Below are positions 1 to 7,017 of a stretch of DNA of 7,032 bases, one piece after another (positions within the stretch are counted from its first letter, which is position 1; every line of letters begins with the position of its first letter). The notes beneath the pieces were generated by a model, which saw nothing but the letters and a program-made list of their open reading frames with translations, had not been told where the DNA came from and did not search any database. A program made the translations under genes and the position numbers. The DNA is from JAAYLC01 sp964636665 (lineage in GTDB: Bacteria; Bacteroidota; Bacteroidia; Flavobacteriales; Flavobacteriaceae). The stretch covers positions 1 to 7,032 of the forward strand of contig CAZWVT010000076.1 in assembly GCA_964636665.1 (NCBI GenBank). The letters run 5' to 3'.

Positions 1-11
1 ACTAAAAAAAA

Positions 12-86
12 CGCTTCACCCTTCACGCTTCCCGCTTCACGAAAAATTTTCAACTTTCAACTTTCAACTCTCAACTTTCAATTTTC
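12..86. repeat. Two adjacent 7-bp tandem repeat arrays
   Basis: Four copies of a cgcttca-type heptamer run from 12 to 39 (cgcttca, cccttca, cgcttcc, cgcttca). They are followed by five copies of tttcaac from 48 to 82 (the fourth is tctcaac and the fifth tttcaat), with a partial sixth to 86. Both units share a TTCA core and the same period, and the phase of the second array is offset by one base from the first. This suggests one degenerate heptamer tract or two arrays of common origin. It lies just downstream of the M28 peptidase gene and does not appear to be coding. Function is unknown; heptanucleotide tandem repeats are known between genes in other bacteria, for example the STRR sequences of cyanobacteria. 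Confidence 0.85.
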
Positions 87-114
87 CCGATAATTCCGGA
101 ACAGGCTTTTTTAT

Positions 115-2412
115 TTAATCAATTTTCAAAATCCGGCGTGTAATCACTGCATCTGTTACAATAAATGGTTTGGGCATCATATACCTTTCTCTCGGTTCGA
201 TTGAAAACAAAGGATTGCCCATTAAATCAAAACTGTACTCCAAAACATTAAAAGAATAGTTGTGGTCTTTGTCAAAAACAAGTTCGATATTCAAAGGATC
301 TTGCGCATACGGCAATATATACCTCAGAAAAGATTCATTTGCCGTTCCTCTGTATTCTTTATTCTCTGCCGATAAATCAATAGTTTTTCCATTTATCTTC
401 ACCGTGTGAAATTCCGACATTTGAACACTTTGCAATTCCATTAAATTTATTCGTCGGTTGGGAATTATCCGGATTTCCATAGTCCTATCATTCCCTATAA
501 TTGAATCGAATAATATTTCTATGGTTGCCGATTCCAACTGCCTAGAATCTGTTTCTTTATAAGCCTGATAATTTACGCCATATTTGCTGTAAGGTGAATT
601 GAACGAAAACAAATCGTCTGATTCCGATATGTATTTTGAAGTCCATTTGTCCAAAGTTTTATCGTAGGTAGTCCAATAGGCTTTGTCGTTTTCGGTATCT
701 TCAAAATAAACAAGACTGTTTGGTTTTTTTCTTGTTTCCGAAAAGTCGCTTTGTGTATGTGCTTTAATAAAAAAGAAAATTGAAAAGAGAAAAGCACCAT
801 AATAAAAAACCGGTTTCCCTCGAAACTGATTCCAGATAGGAATTAAAAACCCTATTAACAATACCATCATAATCAGGCTTATCATAATGCTATTTAATCC
901 AAGACCCACAGGAAAGTATTGAACCAAAGGGGAAAAAATCAATAGAACAGGAACTGTAAAAATGCTCATAACCCAAGTCGGCATCGATTTGAATAAAAGC
1001 AATGCCAACATTAAAATTCCAATGAAAACAGAAATTATGAAATAAGCAGCACCGGGAAGGTATATGGCGATGAGGACATTAATCAGCAACCAAACTGCGA
1101 CAGGCGCAATCAGATAGGAAGCTATTTTATCGGGAGTTATTTTCTTACTGTAAATACCAAGCGTAACAAATAAGCTTAAAGCAACAAAAAAGGCGATGTA
1201 CCAATGTCCGTTATATGGAAAGCCCTGTTGAATTTCCCGATAATCGGGATAAATCATTAAAATCGATTTCCATCCCAAAAAACCGATAAGTCCGTTTAAA
1301 ATCAATGTTGCCAAAAAGATGACAAATCCTTTTCCGATACTTTTCGCTACTAATTTTTTAGTGTAAATTCCATATATCAAAACTCCAATAAATAACAACG
1401 AAGCAACAATCAGCAAAGGAAAAATCCAAGAAAACGGATAATAAATCATTTTTACAATCGGAAAATTAAAATACACCAAATCGGTTTTCGATTCCAGACC
1501 GGATAATTCTATCTGAGAAAAATGAGTGAGCAACGGCAACAAGTAACTCCCTTGATGTGCCAACGAATTCCGGTCGAGGTTGTAATAAGTATCCAACTCG
1601 GTATGGTAATGAAAATGATTGTCTATAAAAGCAAAGAAGAAACCGCCAACTCCCCCTTCTTCTCTAAAAATCGTAGAATCTGTATCGTTTGGGAGCAATT
1701 TATAAACTGAATACATCAAGGAAGAAGCAACAGGATAATCCGGATTTGCAGCGACAAATTCTTTTACCAAACTGGAATTTCCTTGGGTAGTTTCCAATAT
1801 CATATTGCTGGGACCTCCCGAACCCCGCGCTTCAAAATTAAAGACTACGCCCACATTTTTTGCCCACGGATGTTCATTTACAAAAAGTCGCGCTCCGTCA
1901 AGCCCTAATTCTTCAGCATCAGTAAACAGAATCACAATGTCGTTTTTTGGACGTACTCCGGATGCCAAAAAAGCACGCATGGATTCTAAAATGGCAACCA
2001 CTCCGCTTGCTGCATCAGCAGCTCCAAAAGAAGGAACAAGCGCACTGTCGTAATGTGACAATAACAATACTGCCTTTCCCGGTGACGTTCCCGGGTACTT
2101 GGCTACGATATTGATTGGTTTTGTAAGAGTTTTTGCTTTTGGGTTGACTACAAAATTTTCTTGAATGTGAGGTTCCAAACCCAATTTATGAAGCTCGGCA
2201 ATAAGAATGGAACGCACCTCCTCGTTTCCTTCTGAACCTGTATAATGCGGTTTTTTTGTGATTTCCAACAAAGGTGTCATCGCACGATCTACAGAAAATT
2301 CCGTAGAAGGAACAAATTCATCTTCATTGGATTGGGGCATCAAAGTTGAAAAACTGAGATACACTGCACTAACAATTATAATAAATGAAACAATTGTGGA
2401 GATTCCTTTCAT
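115..2412 (-). CDS. Membrane-anchored M28-family zinc aminopeptidase, polytopic
   Basis: This is a 765-residue metallopeptidase of family M28, which removes N-terminal residues from peptides using two zinc ions. An N-terminal signal anchor (about 6-24) precedes the catalytic domain (about 40-300). The expected metal and catalytic residues are present: His120 and Asp122 in SHYDS, Asp133 in GAADAASG, Glu167 and Glu168 in DAEELG (general base and ligand), Glu194 in FNFEARG, and His270 in HYHTELDT. About eight hydrophobic segments follow (roughly 323-350, 360-380, 404-422, 430-451, 453-474, 478-498, 506-526, 534-550), then a soluble C-terminal domain (551-765) that I do not recognise. The layout resembles eukaryotic ERMP1/Pff1-type M28 membrane proteases. 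The catalytic domain probably faces the periplasm, by inference from the signal anchor. The gene has its own candidate -7 box and no visible link to the uptake operon upstream. The substrate is unknown. The family call is firm. Confidence 0.93.
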   Translation of the reverse strand: MKGISTIVSFIIIVSAVYLSFSTLMPQSNEDEFVPSTEFSVDRAMTPLLEITKKPHYTGSEGNEEVRSILIAELHKLGLEPHIQENFVVNPKAKTLTKPINIVAKYPGTSPGKAVLLLSHYDSALVPSFGAADAASGVVAILESMRAFLASGVRPKNDIVILFTDAEELGLDGARLFVNEHPWAKNVGVVFNFEARGSGGPSNMILETTQGNSSLVKEFVAANPDYPVASSLMYSVYKLLPNDTDSTIFREEGGVGGFFFAFIDNHFHYHTELDTYYNLDRNSLAHQGSYLLPLLTHFSQIELSGLESKTDLVYFNFPIVKMIYYPFSWIFPLLIVASLLFIGVLIYGIYTKKLVAKSIGKGFVIFLATLILNGLIGFLGWKSILMIYPDYREIQQGFPYNGHWYIAFFVALSLFVTLGIYSKKITPDKIASYLIAPVAVWLLINVLIAIYLPGAAYFIISVFIGILMLALLLFKSMPTWVMSIFTVPVLLIFSPLVQYFPVGLGLNSIMISLIMMVLLIGFLIPIWNQFRGKPVFYYGAFLFSIFFFIKAHTQSDFSETRKKPNSLVYFEDTENDKAYWTTYDKTLDKWTSKYISESDDLFSFNSPYSKYGVNYQAYKETDSRQLESATIEILFDSIIGNDRTMEIRIIPNRRINLMELQSVQMSEFHTVKINGKTIDLSAENKEYRGTANESFLRYILPYAQDPLNIELVFDKDHNYSFNVLEYSFDLMGNPLFSIEPRERYMMPKPFIVTDAVITRRILKID

Positions 2413-2442
2413 TAAGAAATATTTAATGTGATTTTAATCAAT

Positions 2443-2450
2443 CAAAAATA
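2443..2450 (-). promoter_or_regulatory. Candidate -7 promoter element of the M28 peptidase gene
   Basis: The minus strand reads TATTTTTG, matching the Bacteroidota -7 consensus TAnnTTTG, 30 bases before the ATG at 2412. No clear TTG -33 element lies at the usual distance upstream, so the match rests on the -7 box in an AT-rich region. An odd-spaced inverted repeat (2460-2472) sits just upstream of it. Confidence 0.45.
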
Positions 2451-2459
2451 AACCTTTAA

Positions 2460-2472
2460 TTTAATGATTAAA
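2460..2472. repeat. 13-bp inverted repeat upstream of the M28 -7 box
   Basis: The sequence tttaat-g-attaaa is a perfect 6-1-6 inverted repeat placed 10 to 22 bases upstream of the candidate -7 box of the M28 gene. That position would suit a regulator site between the -33 and -7 elements. The sequence is purely A and T apart from the centre, so chance is a real alternative. Confidence 0.4.
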
Positions 2473-2508
2473 AAGTGTTAAAGCACAATTAAATCAAATA
2501 AATTTCTA

Positions 2509-2548
2509 CAAAAAGCAACGAACTCATGAGAAGTTCCCCATAAGTTCG
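2509..2548 (-). terminator. Probable terminator after the HmuY-like gene
   Basis: On the minus strand, 31 bases after the stop codon of the HmuY-like gene, the arms cgaacttatg (2548-2539) and catgagttcg (2528-2519) can pair as six base pairs, one mismatch, then three base pairs, around a ten-base loop. The downstream sequence is TTGCTTTTTG. This is the expected form of an intrinsic terminator and would end the receptor-lipoprotein operon. The stem is only moderately strong. Confidence 0.55.
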
Positions 2549-2578
2549 CTATAAATTAAACAATCAAAGTGTAAAAAT

Positions 2579-4003
2579 CTACTGTAAAAGTGCGTAACGG
2601 AGCGAAGGATATCCGCGTTCCCCCACATCATTTACAAGTCCTGTAAATTTAATTTTATAATAATTTCCATCCACATCTTTTAAGACAAAGAACACGTCGT
2701 CTATAATGCTTGGGGAAACCCCGGGACCGCCTCCGTTTCTCCATTTGTCACCGATTCCGCGTTGATCGATTTCAAAATCACCTTCTGCCACATCAGCTTT
2801 TGTAAAAGATTCATATCCGGATACATCACCTGTAACTGCGTACGATTTCACATTCGAAAGTCTGTTTGTTACCACAAAATCAGTATAGCCGTAAGAACCG
2901 AAAGTGGGGATTTCATTGGTGAAAACAGTAAATGCCATATCCCAATTTTTTCCGGGTGAAACAACTGCCGAAGTATGAGATTCCACACTGTAAAACTCAA
3001 AAGCATTTGCAGGATTTTTACTTATTCTTTTGGTTTGAATTGCATCTCCTGTGGCATCAAGTGTTCCGTATTCAATGATGTAGTCATTTCCCTCCCGTAC
3101 GAAACGTGCTTTTATCCAGCCTCGATGGTCGCCTGTGACGTCAACAGAACCGGCAGCAGGAATTTCCGTCCCCACATAATACCCGCGATTGATTAAATAC
3201 ACTTCATTTTCAGCAGCGTTTTCTTTAACCTCCGCAATTGCTGTTCTGTTGATATCGCCCGTTATGTCATCAATGTATTCCAAATTTGATTCATCGAAAG
3301 TTCCCACGGCTACAATATCGAATAAATGAGAAACTGAGGCTTCTGAAACAGATTCCATATCTGTTGTTCCTAATGCCGCCGCCGCCATATATACCGAACC
3401 GTTGAGTTTTACTCTGAATTCATCGCCGTTGTGGAAAGCAAAATCCCAAATGTCTCTTTTTGAAGCAAAGGTTGCATTGGCACTCAAATCCACAAAAACT
3501 GCATTAGGCTCGTTGGGACCGCCTACTTCAGGTGAAAGACTGCCTCCTACCGAAGCTGCATCGTAAAAGAAAACTTCCATAGAAGTATTTCCGCTGATAA
3601 GCGTATTTGGAATCGAACTTTCCGTCAAAGTGAAAACAAGCTTCCACTCTTCGTCTTCCGGAGCATTGTTAATTTTATTCAACACAAAAGAAGTTCCGTT
3701 TTCACCTTGAGAAAAAGGCACTGAAATTTTATTGTTATCAACAGGCGGATTGGTAGTAAAATCTCGATTAATTCCATAGACGGGACCATCAGAATCAATC
3801 ACAACTGTCAATTGCCCTGAAGAAGGCGCCGGACTGCTAAAAACCAGATTGATTTGAACTTCCGTATCATCGCTGTTTAAAATTAACGACGGATTTTCAA
3901 AAGCAACGGCAAATTCTTCACCCGTAGGATCGTCGTCTTTACTACAGTGAACCAGAAAAAGTGTGAGAGAAATTAAGAGGAAAGATTTAAATATATTGTT
4001 CAT
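2579..4003 (-). CDS. HmuY-family surface lipoprotein, probable heme binding
   Basis: This 474-residue protein is predicted to be a cell-surface lipoprotein that captures heme or a similar ligand for the receptor encoded just upstream. The signal peptide ends at Cys20 (LFLVHC), followed by Ser-Lys-Asp-Asp-Asp, the Bacteroidota signal for lipoprotein export to the surface. His at position -1 of the lipobox is unusual. Residues about 31-148 look like a beta-sandwich of Calx-beta type. The HmuY-like part (about 153-474) contains WDFAF (186-190), NGSVYMA (201-207), WDMAF (354-358) and a GERGYPSLRY ending (461-470), which I recognise as typical of the family. It is about twice the length of Porphyromonas gingivalis HmuY. 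The heme ligands are not obvious; His191, Met206, Met216 and His226 are candidates only. The gene starts 30 bases after the receptor stop, so the two are probably co-transcribed. The family call is good; the ligand is inferred. Confidence 0.85.
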   Translation of the reverse strand: MNNIFKSFLLISLTLFLVHCSKDDDPTGEEFAVAFENPSLILNSDDTEVQINLVFSSPAPSSGQLTVVIDSDGPVYGINRDFTTNPPVDNNKISVPFSQGENGTSFVLNKINNAPEDEEWKLVFTLTESSIPNTLISGNTSMEVFFYDAASVGGSLSPEVGGPNEPNAVFVDLSANATFASKRDIWDFAFHNGDEFRVKLNGSVYMAAAALGTTDMESVSEASVSHLFDIVAVGTFDESNLEYIDDITGDINRTAIAEVKENAAENEVYLINRGYYVGTEIPAAGSVDVTGDHRGWIKARFVREGNDYIIEYGTLDATGDAIQTKRISKNPANAFEFYSVESHTSAVVSPGKNWDMAFTVFTNEIPTFGSYGYTDFVVTNRLSNVKSYAVTGDVSGYESFTKADVAEGDFEIDQRGIGDKWRNGGGPGVSPSIIDDVFFVLKDVDGNYYKIKFTGLVNDVGERGYPSLRYALLQ

Positions 4004-4033
4004 AACATGATGAATTAGATGATTTATTTAAGT

Positions 4034-6178
4034 TTATATTCTGAGGTTGTATTGAAGTTTGACGAAATACGAACGTCCGTATCCTAATAAAAGTGAAGTC
4101 ATTGCATTGGAATGAAGTTCGCCCCCGCTGAATGCAGAACTGTTCACTCGGGTTACATTCAACAAATTCCGAGCGCCTAAGGTTAGCTCAAAACGCTTGT
4201 CCATAAAATGTTTCCGAATCGATGCGTCCAGCCATTGGAAACTGTCGCGTTTTCCTTTTGTCATCACATTGTCACCCTGATATTGCCGTTGTACGTATTC
4301 TTCTTCCGGACCGTTGTATTTGTACAACACCGAAATTACTGTTTCAGCATCGGGAATTGTATAAGATAAATTGGCATTCATAGATAAAGAATACAGAAAA
4401 TCATCGTTCCAATTTTCTTCGCTGTTTATGGATTTTGATTGCCCGGCAAAAACAATTCCTGTTCCGAATTGGAAGTTTCCAAGACCGAGGGTTTGTTGAT
4501 ACGTCAATCCCCAAGTTTTGAACTTGTTGATGTTGATGAACTGATAAACCAGTGGCGTGGTGTTTATGACAGCAAGTTCAATACGATCATCGACATTTAG
4601 ATAATAACCTGACAATTTATTTGACCATCGGACGGTGGATTCGTTAAACCAATAATCTTTTTTAAGATGCAAAAAAACTGATGCACTTTGTTCAGGTTGA
4701 AGATTTTCATTTCCGAGAACGTTGTGGTTAACATCGACAAAATAGGTATAGAGTTCGTCGTAATTCGGATTTCGCGGAGAAGTTCCTACAATCGCACGAA
4801 ATTCGTAACCGTTTGGCAACGAATATTTTGAACTCAAACTCATGGCAACCTGATTGGAAAAATCCTTGTTCATCATATATCGGATTCCCGGGCGAATGCT
4901 GAATTTGTCGGTCACGCTATATTCCGCAGAACCAAATACATCGTAAGATTCGGAGCGTTGGTTTATCGGGTCTTGAATAAATTCTCCGGAAAATGGCGAA
5001 GCAAATCCTTTAATATTGTACAACTCGTATCCCAATTGGACTTTTAGAGGAAGCAATTCCAAATCACTTGATGTCGTTCCTTTTGAATAAATTCCCTTTT
5101 TGGATTCCAATTCGTACTGTTGGAGATTTCTCTTTTCACCTGTTTTTATAAAATACGTAAAATCGTCAACTTCACGTTTTTGTTCTTGATAAGAAAGCGT
5201 CCAGTTATAATCCCATTTATCGAAAAGTTTTCCTTCTACGCCGAGATGGTGAAACATTCTGTTGGTAAAATGATTTTCATCGGAAGCACTCGGTCGGGTT
5301 ATCAACGTTGCAGGATCTTGATTTTCGCGTACGGTTCTGTTGTATCGCTGAATGGCTTCGTCGAAATATTCAACCCGGTAAAAAGCATTAAAATTTGGCA
5401 GGTTGTATCGCAACAATCCTTTGACCGACCACTGTTGTTTGGGCAAAAATTCATACCCTCTCAAACCGTCGTTCAGCAAGTGGTTTTTTCCTTGTCTTTC
5501 GCCGAAATGGCCTTTAAAATCTTGTCGGTAAAACGAAACATTTCCATACCATTTATCCGAAAAATTATGCCCGATGCTCACCGATTGAATGTGGCGTCCT
5601 TTATCGGTGAGATTGTATTCATTTCCTATCGTTTCTTCTTGAATGTACGGAGTGATTTCCCACTTGTAGCGCGATGATTTTTTGGTGATGATATTGATAA
5701 TTCCCGAAACGGCATCTGCTCCGTATTCCACACCCATCGATCCTTCGACAATTTCTATTTGTTCAATATCGTCTAAATTGATTTGTGTAAGATCCGTGTT
5801 GTTTCCCAATCCTTCTTCATTAAGCAACGGAATATTGTCCACAAGGATTTTAAAATACTGTCCGTCCAAACCGAATAGGGAAACGGAGCTTTTCCCTGTG
5901 GAACCGTTCGGGAATATTGTAAGATTGAGCGTGTGGTTCAATACATCGGTCAGATTATTTGCTGCCAAACGTTCAATTTGACGGCGGTTGATAACTTGAA
6001 CTTCGTAAATGGATTTGGAAACAGATTGTCTGTTGTATTGCCCGGTTATTACAACTTCATTTAAAGCTTCAATTTTTGAGGTGTCTTGATATTTTACAAT
6101 GTCGTGAGATTGTTGTGAATATGCCGAGTGGATAAATAATCCCGATAAAAATACAAGCCTCAAAATACAGCGATTCAT
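4034..6178 (-). CDS. TonB-dependent outer-membrane receptor, probable heme/iron uptake
   Basis: This 714-residue outer-membrane receptor would import a bound ligand using energy passed from TonB. The signal peptide ends near Ser21 (SAYS, then QQ). A TonB-box-like stretch EALNEVVITG lies at 37-46, then the plug domain (about 50-168) ending in the characteristic YGADAVSGIINIITKK, then the beta-barrel to the C-terminus. There is no N-terminal carboxypeptidase-like domain, so it is not SusC-type. Residues 465-496 (GTSPRNPNYDELY through NHNVLGNENLQPE) sit where heme receptors carry their FRAP and NPDL boxes, with His485 between them, as expected for a heme ligand. The boxes are altered (TSPR, NENL). 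The protein ends in Ile rather than the usual aromatic residue. It lies first in an operon with the HmuY-like gene, which supports heme uptake, but a siderophore or other iron compound is possible. Confidence 0.9.
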   Translation of the reverse strand: MNRCILRLVFLSGLFIHSAYSQQSHDIVKYQDTSKIEALNEVVITGQYNRQSVSKSIYEVQVINRRQIERLAANNLTDVLNHTLNLTIFPNGSTGKSSVSLFGLDGQYFKILVDNIPLLNEEGLGNNTDLTQINLDDIEQIEIVEGSMGVEYGADAVSGIINIITKKSSRYKWEITPYIQEETIGNEYNLTDKGRHIQSVSIGHNFSDKWYGNVSFYRQDFKGHFGERQGKNHLLNDGLRGYEFLPKQQWSVKGLLRYNLPNFNAFYRVEYFDEAIQRYNRTVRENQDPATLITRPSASDENHFTNRMFHHLGVEGKLFDKWDYNWTLSYQEQKREVDDFTYFIKTGEKRNLQQYELESKKGIYSKGTTSSDLELLPLKVQLGYELYNIKGFASPFSGEFIQDPINQRSESYDVFGSAEYSVTDKFSIRPGIRYMMNKDFSNQVAMSLSSKYSLPNGYEFRAIVGTSPRNPNYDELYTYFVDVNHNVLGNENLQPEQSASVFLHLKKDYWFNESTVRWSNKLSGYYLNVDDRIELAVINTTPLVYQFININKFKTWGLTYQQTLGLGNFQFGTGIVFAGQSKSINSEENWNDDFLYSLSMNANLSYTIPDAETVISVLYKYNGPEEEYVQRQYQGDNVMTKGKRDSFQWLDASIRKHFMDKRFELTLGARNLLNVTRVNSSAFSGGELHSNAMTSLLLGYGRSYFVKLQYNLRI

Positions 6179-6201
6179 AGTAGCATTTCGTTTATGGCAC
6201 G

Positions 6202-6209
6202 CAAAGATA
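6202..6209 (-). promoter_or_regulatory. -7 promoter element of the receptor/HmuY-like operon
   Basis: The minus strand reads TATCTTTG, a perfect TAnnTTTG match, 23 bases before the ATG at 6178. Transcription would start around 6195, giving a leader of under 20 bases. No TTG is seen at the -33 position; the nearest sequence there is TTA. There is no Shine-Dalgarno sequence, which is normal for the phylum. Confidence 0.7.
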
Positions 6210-6223
6210 ATAGCTATTATTTT
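6204..6223. promoter_or_regulatory. Palindromic operator candidate overlapping the -7 box
   Basis: Bases 6207-6220 (ataatagctattat) form a perfect 14-base palindrome. With one mismatched pair it extends to 6204-6223, giving nine of ten pairs. It overlaps the first bases of the -7 box, so a bound protein would block RNA polymerase. The half-sites GATAAT and ATTATT resemble those of Fur-type iron repressor boxes, but the spacing between them (four bases) differs from the classical arrangement. Given the uptake genes downstream, iron or heme control is a reasonable inference. Confidence 0.5.
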
Positions 6224-6239
6224 GATTTAATCTAAATAA

Positions 6240-6268
6240 GACGAAAAAGTTTGTATTTTTATTTCGTC
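6240..6268 (-). terminator. Weak hairpin, possible terminator after the DedA gene
   Basis: Seven-base arms gacgaaa (6240-6246) and tttcgtc (6262-6268) pair perfectly around a 15-base AT-rich loop, which can add two A-T pairs past a bulge. On the minus strand the hairpin begins about 60 bases after the DedA stop and is followed by TTATTTAGATT, which is a poor T-tract. It could equally be a regulatory structure upstream of the receptor promoter. Confidence 0.3.
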
Positions 6269-6328
6269 GCCAACCTTCTGATTTTGCAAGTCTGTATTCG
6301 TTACTTTCAATAAAATGAATCAGTTGCT

Positions 6329-6967
6329 TTATTTTTTGGTAAGAAATTTAATTATTACCGGTGCTGTCACAAGTAGGACAATTCCAAGAATGACATATTC
6401 CAAATTCCGTTTTACCCATACATTATCTCCGAGAATGTATCCCAAAGATGTAAGGCTCACTACCCATATTGCCGCTCCGAGGATGTTGTATAATGAAAAT
6501 TTTTTCAAATCCATTCTCACCATTCCCGCTATGATTGGCGCAAATGTTCTAATAACCGGAAGGAAACGTGCAATTGCAATGGTAAAACCACCTTTTCTTT
6601 TATAAAAGTCACGTGCGGTTTCCAAATGTCTTCTTTTGAAAAACCAGGTGTCTTTTTTCTCTTCAATCAGAAATTTAAATTTATAGCCGAACCAATACCC
6701 AAAATAATTGCCTAAAATGGTGGCAGTCATAAAAAGAAGCATCCAAAAAGGCAAATTAAGTATTCCCGAATCAAAAGGATAATGACCCTCGTTTGCAGAA
6801 GCTATCAGCATTCCGGACACGAAAAGCAATGGATCTCCCGGAAGGAAAAACCCGAAAAACACTCCGGTTTCGATAAATAAAATAAGCAGTACCAGATAAA
6901 GTCCGCCGTTCTGCATAATCCAATCCGGATCGATAAGATGTTGAATTAATTCAAGGATTCCTTCCAT
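6329..6967 (-). CDS. DedA-family inner-membrane protein
   Basis: This 212-residue protein of the DedA (SNARE-associated/VTT) family has the usual length. Hydrophobic segments lie at about 23-56, 73-95, 127-149, 157-180 and 188-208, consistent with the family's re-entrant helices. All four functionally important charged residues defined in E. coli YqjA (Glu39, Asp51, Arg130, Arg136) have counterparts at the same spacing: Glu33 and Asp45 in FIETGVFFGFFLPGDP, and Arg134 and Arg140 in ARFLPVIRT, followed by PIIAGM. Members flip lipid carriers; some recycle undecaprenyl phosphate for wall synthesis, and others affect membrane potential and pH tolerance. Which lipid this one moves cannot be told from sequence. 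It is separated from the receptor gene by 150 bases holding a promoter, so it is probably a separate unit. The start at 6967 is the first Met and gives a normal N-terminus. Confidence 0.92.
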   Translation of the reverse strand: MEGILELIQHLIDPDWIMQNGGLYLVLLILFIETGVFFGFFLPGDPLLFVSGMLIASANEGHYPFDSGILNLPFWMLLFMTATILGNYFGYWFGYKFKFLIEEKKDTWFFKRRHLETARDFYKRKGGFTIAIARFLPVIRTFAPIIAGMVRMDLKKFSLYNILGAAIWVVSLTSLGYILGDNVWVKRNLEYVILGIVLLVTAPVIIKFLTKK

Positions 6968-6998
6968 TATTACTTAAAGTTTAAAAAAGTGCGACTTT

Positions 6999-7017
6999 AA
7001 AATCAGCTTTTGATTTT
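6999..7017. repeat. Small inverted repeat upstream of the DedA gene
   Basis: Arms aaaatca (6999-7005) and tgatttt (7011-7017) are perfect complements around a five-base loop, 32 bases upstream of the DedA start. It may be the terminator of a gene beyond the right edge or a regulator site. No TAnnTTTG box can be seen in the 65 bases upstream of the start, so the DedA promoter probably lies outside the window or is atypical. Confidence 0.4.

Noticed and set aside
12..86. Heptamer arrays as a CRISPR array
   Set aside because: The units are seven bases long with no unique spacers, so this is a simple tandem repeat.
86..112. Plus-strand GC-containing stretch followed by six Ts, terminator-like
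   Set aside because: The possible stems (ccg with cgg, or the ttccggaa palindrome) are too short, and the T-tract faces plus-strand transcription, for which no gene is visible.
1522..2053. Plus-strand open frames opposite the M28 catalytic domain
   Set aside because: They are shadows of the peptidase gene, low in complexity and without family features.
5120..5981. Long open frames on the plus strand (5120-5677 and 5682-5981) opposite the receptor gene
   Set aside because: They lie wholly antisense to a well-supported TonB-dependent receptor, have no promoter or recognisable domain, and reflect the codon composition of the opposite strand.
6179..6328. Possible small gene or RNA in the 150-base gap between the DedA and receptor genes
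   Set aside because: No open frame with a plausible start and no stable RNA fold beyond the weak hairpin; the gap is explained by the promoter and possible terminator.
6329..6967. DedA gene as part of the uptake operon
   Set aside because: A 150-base gap with a strong -7 box separates them, and the DedA family has no known part in heme import.
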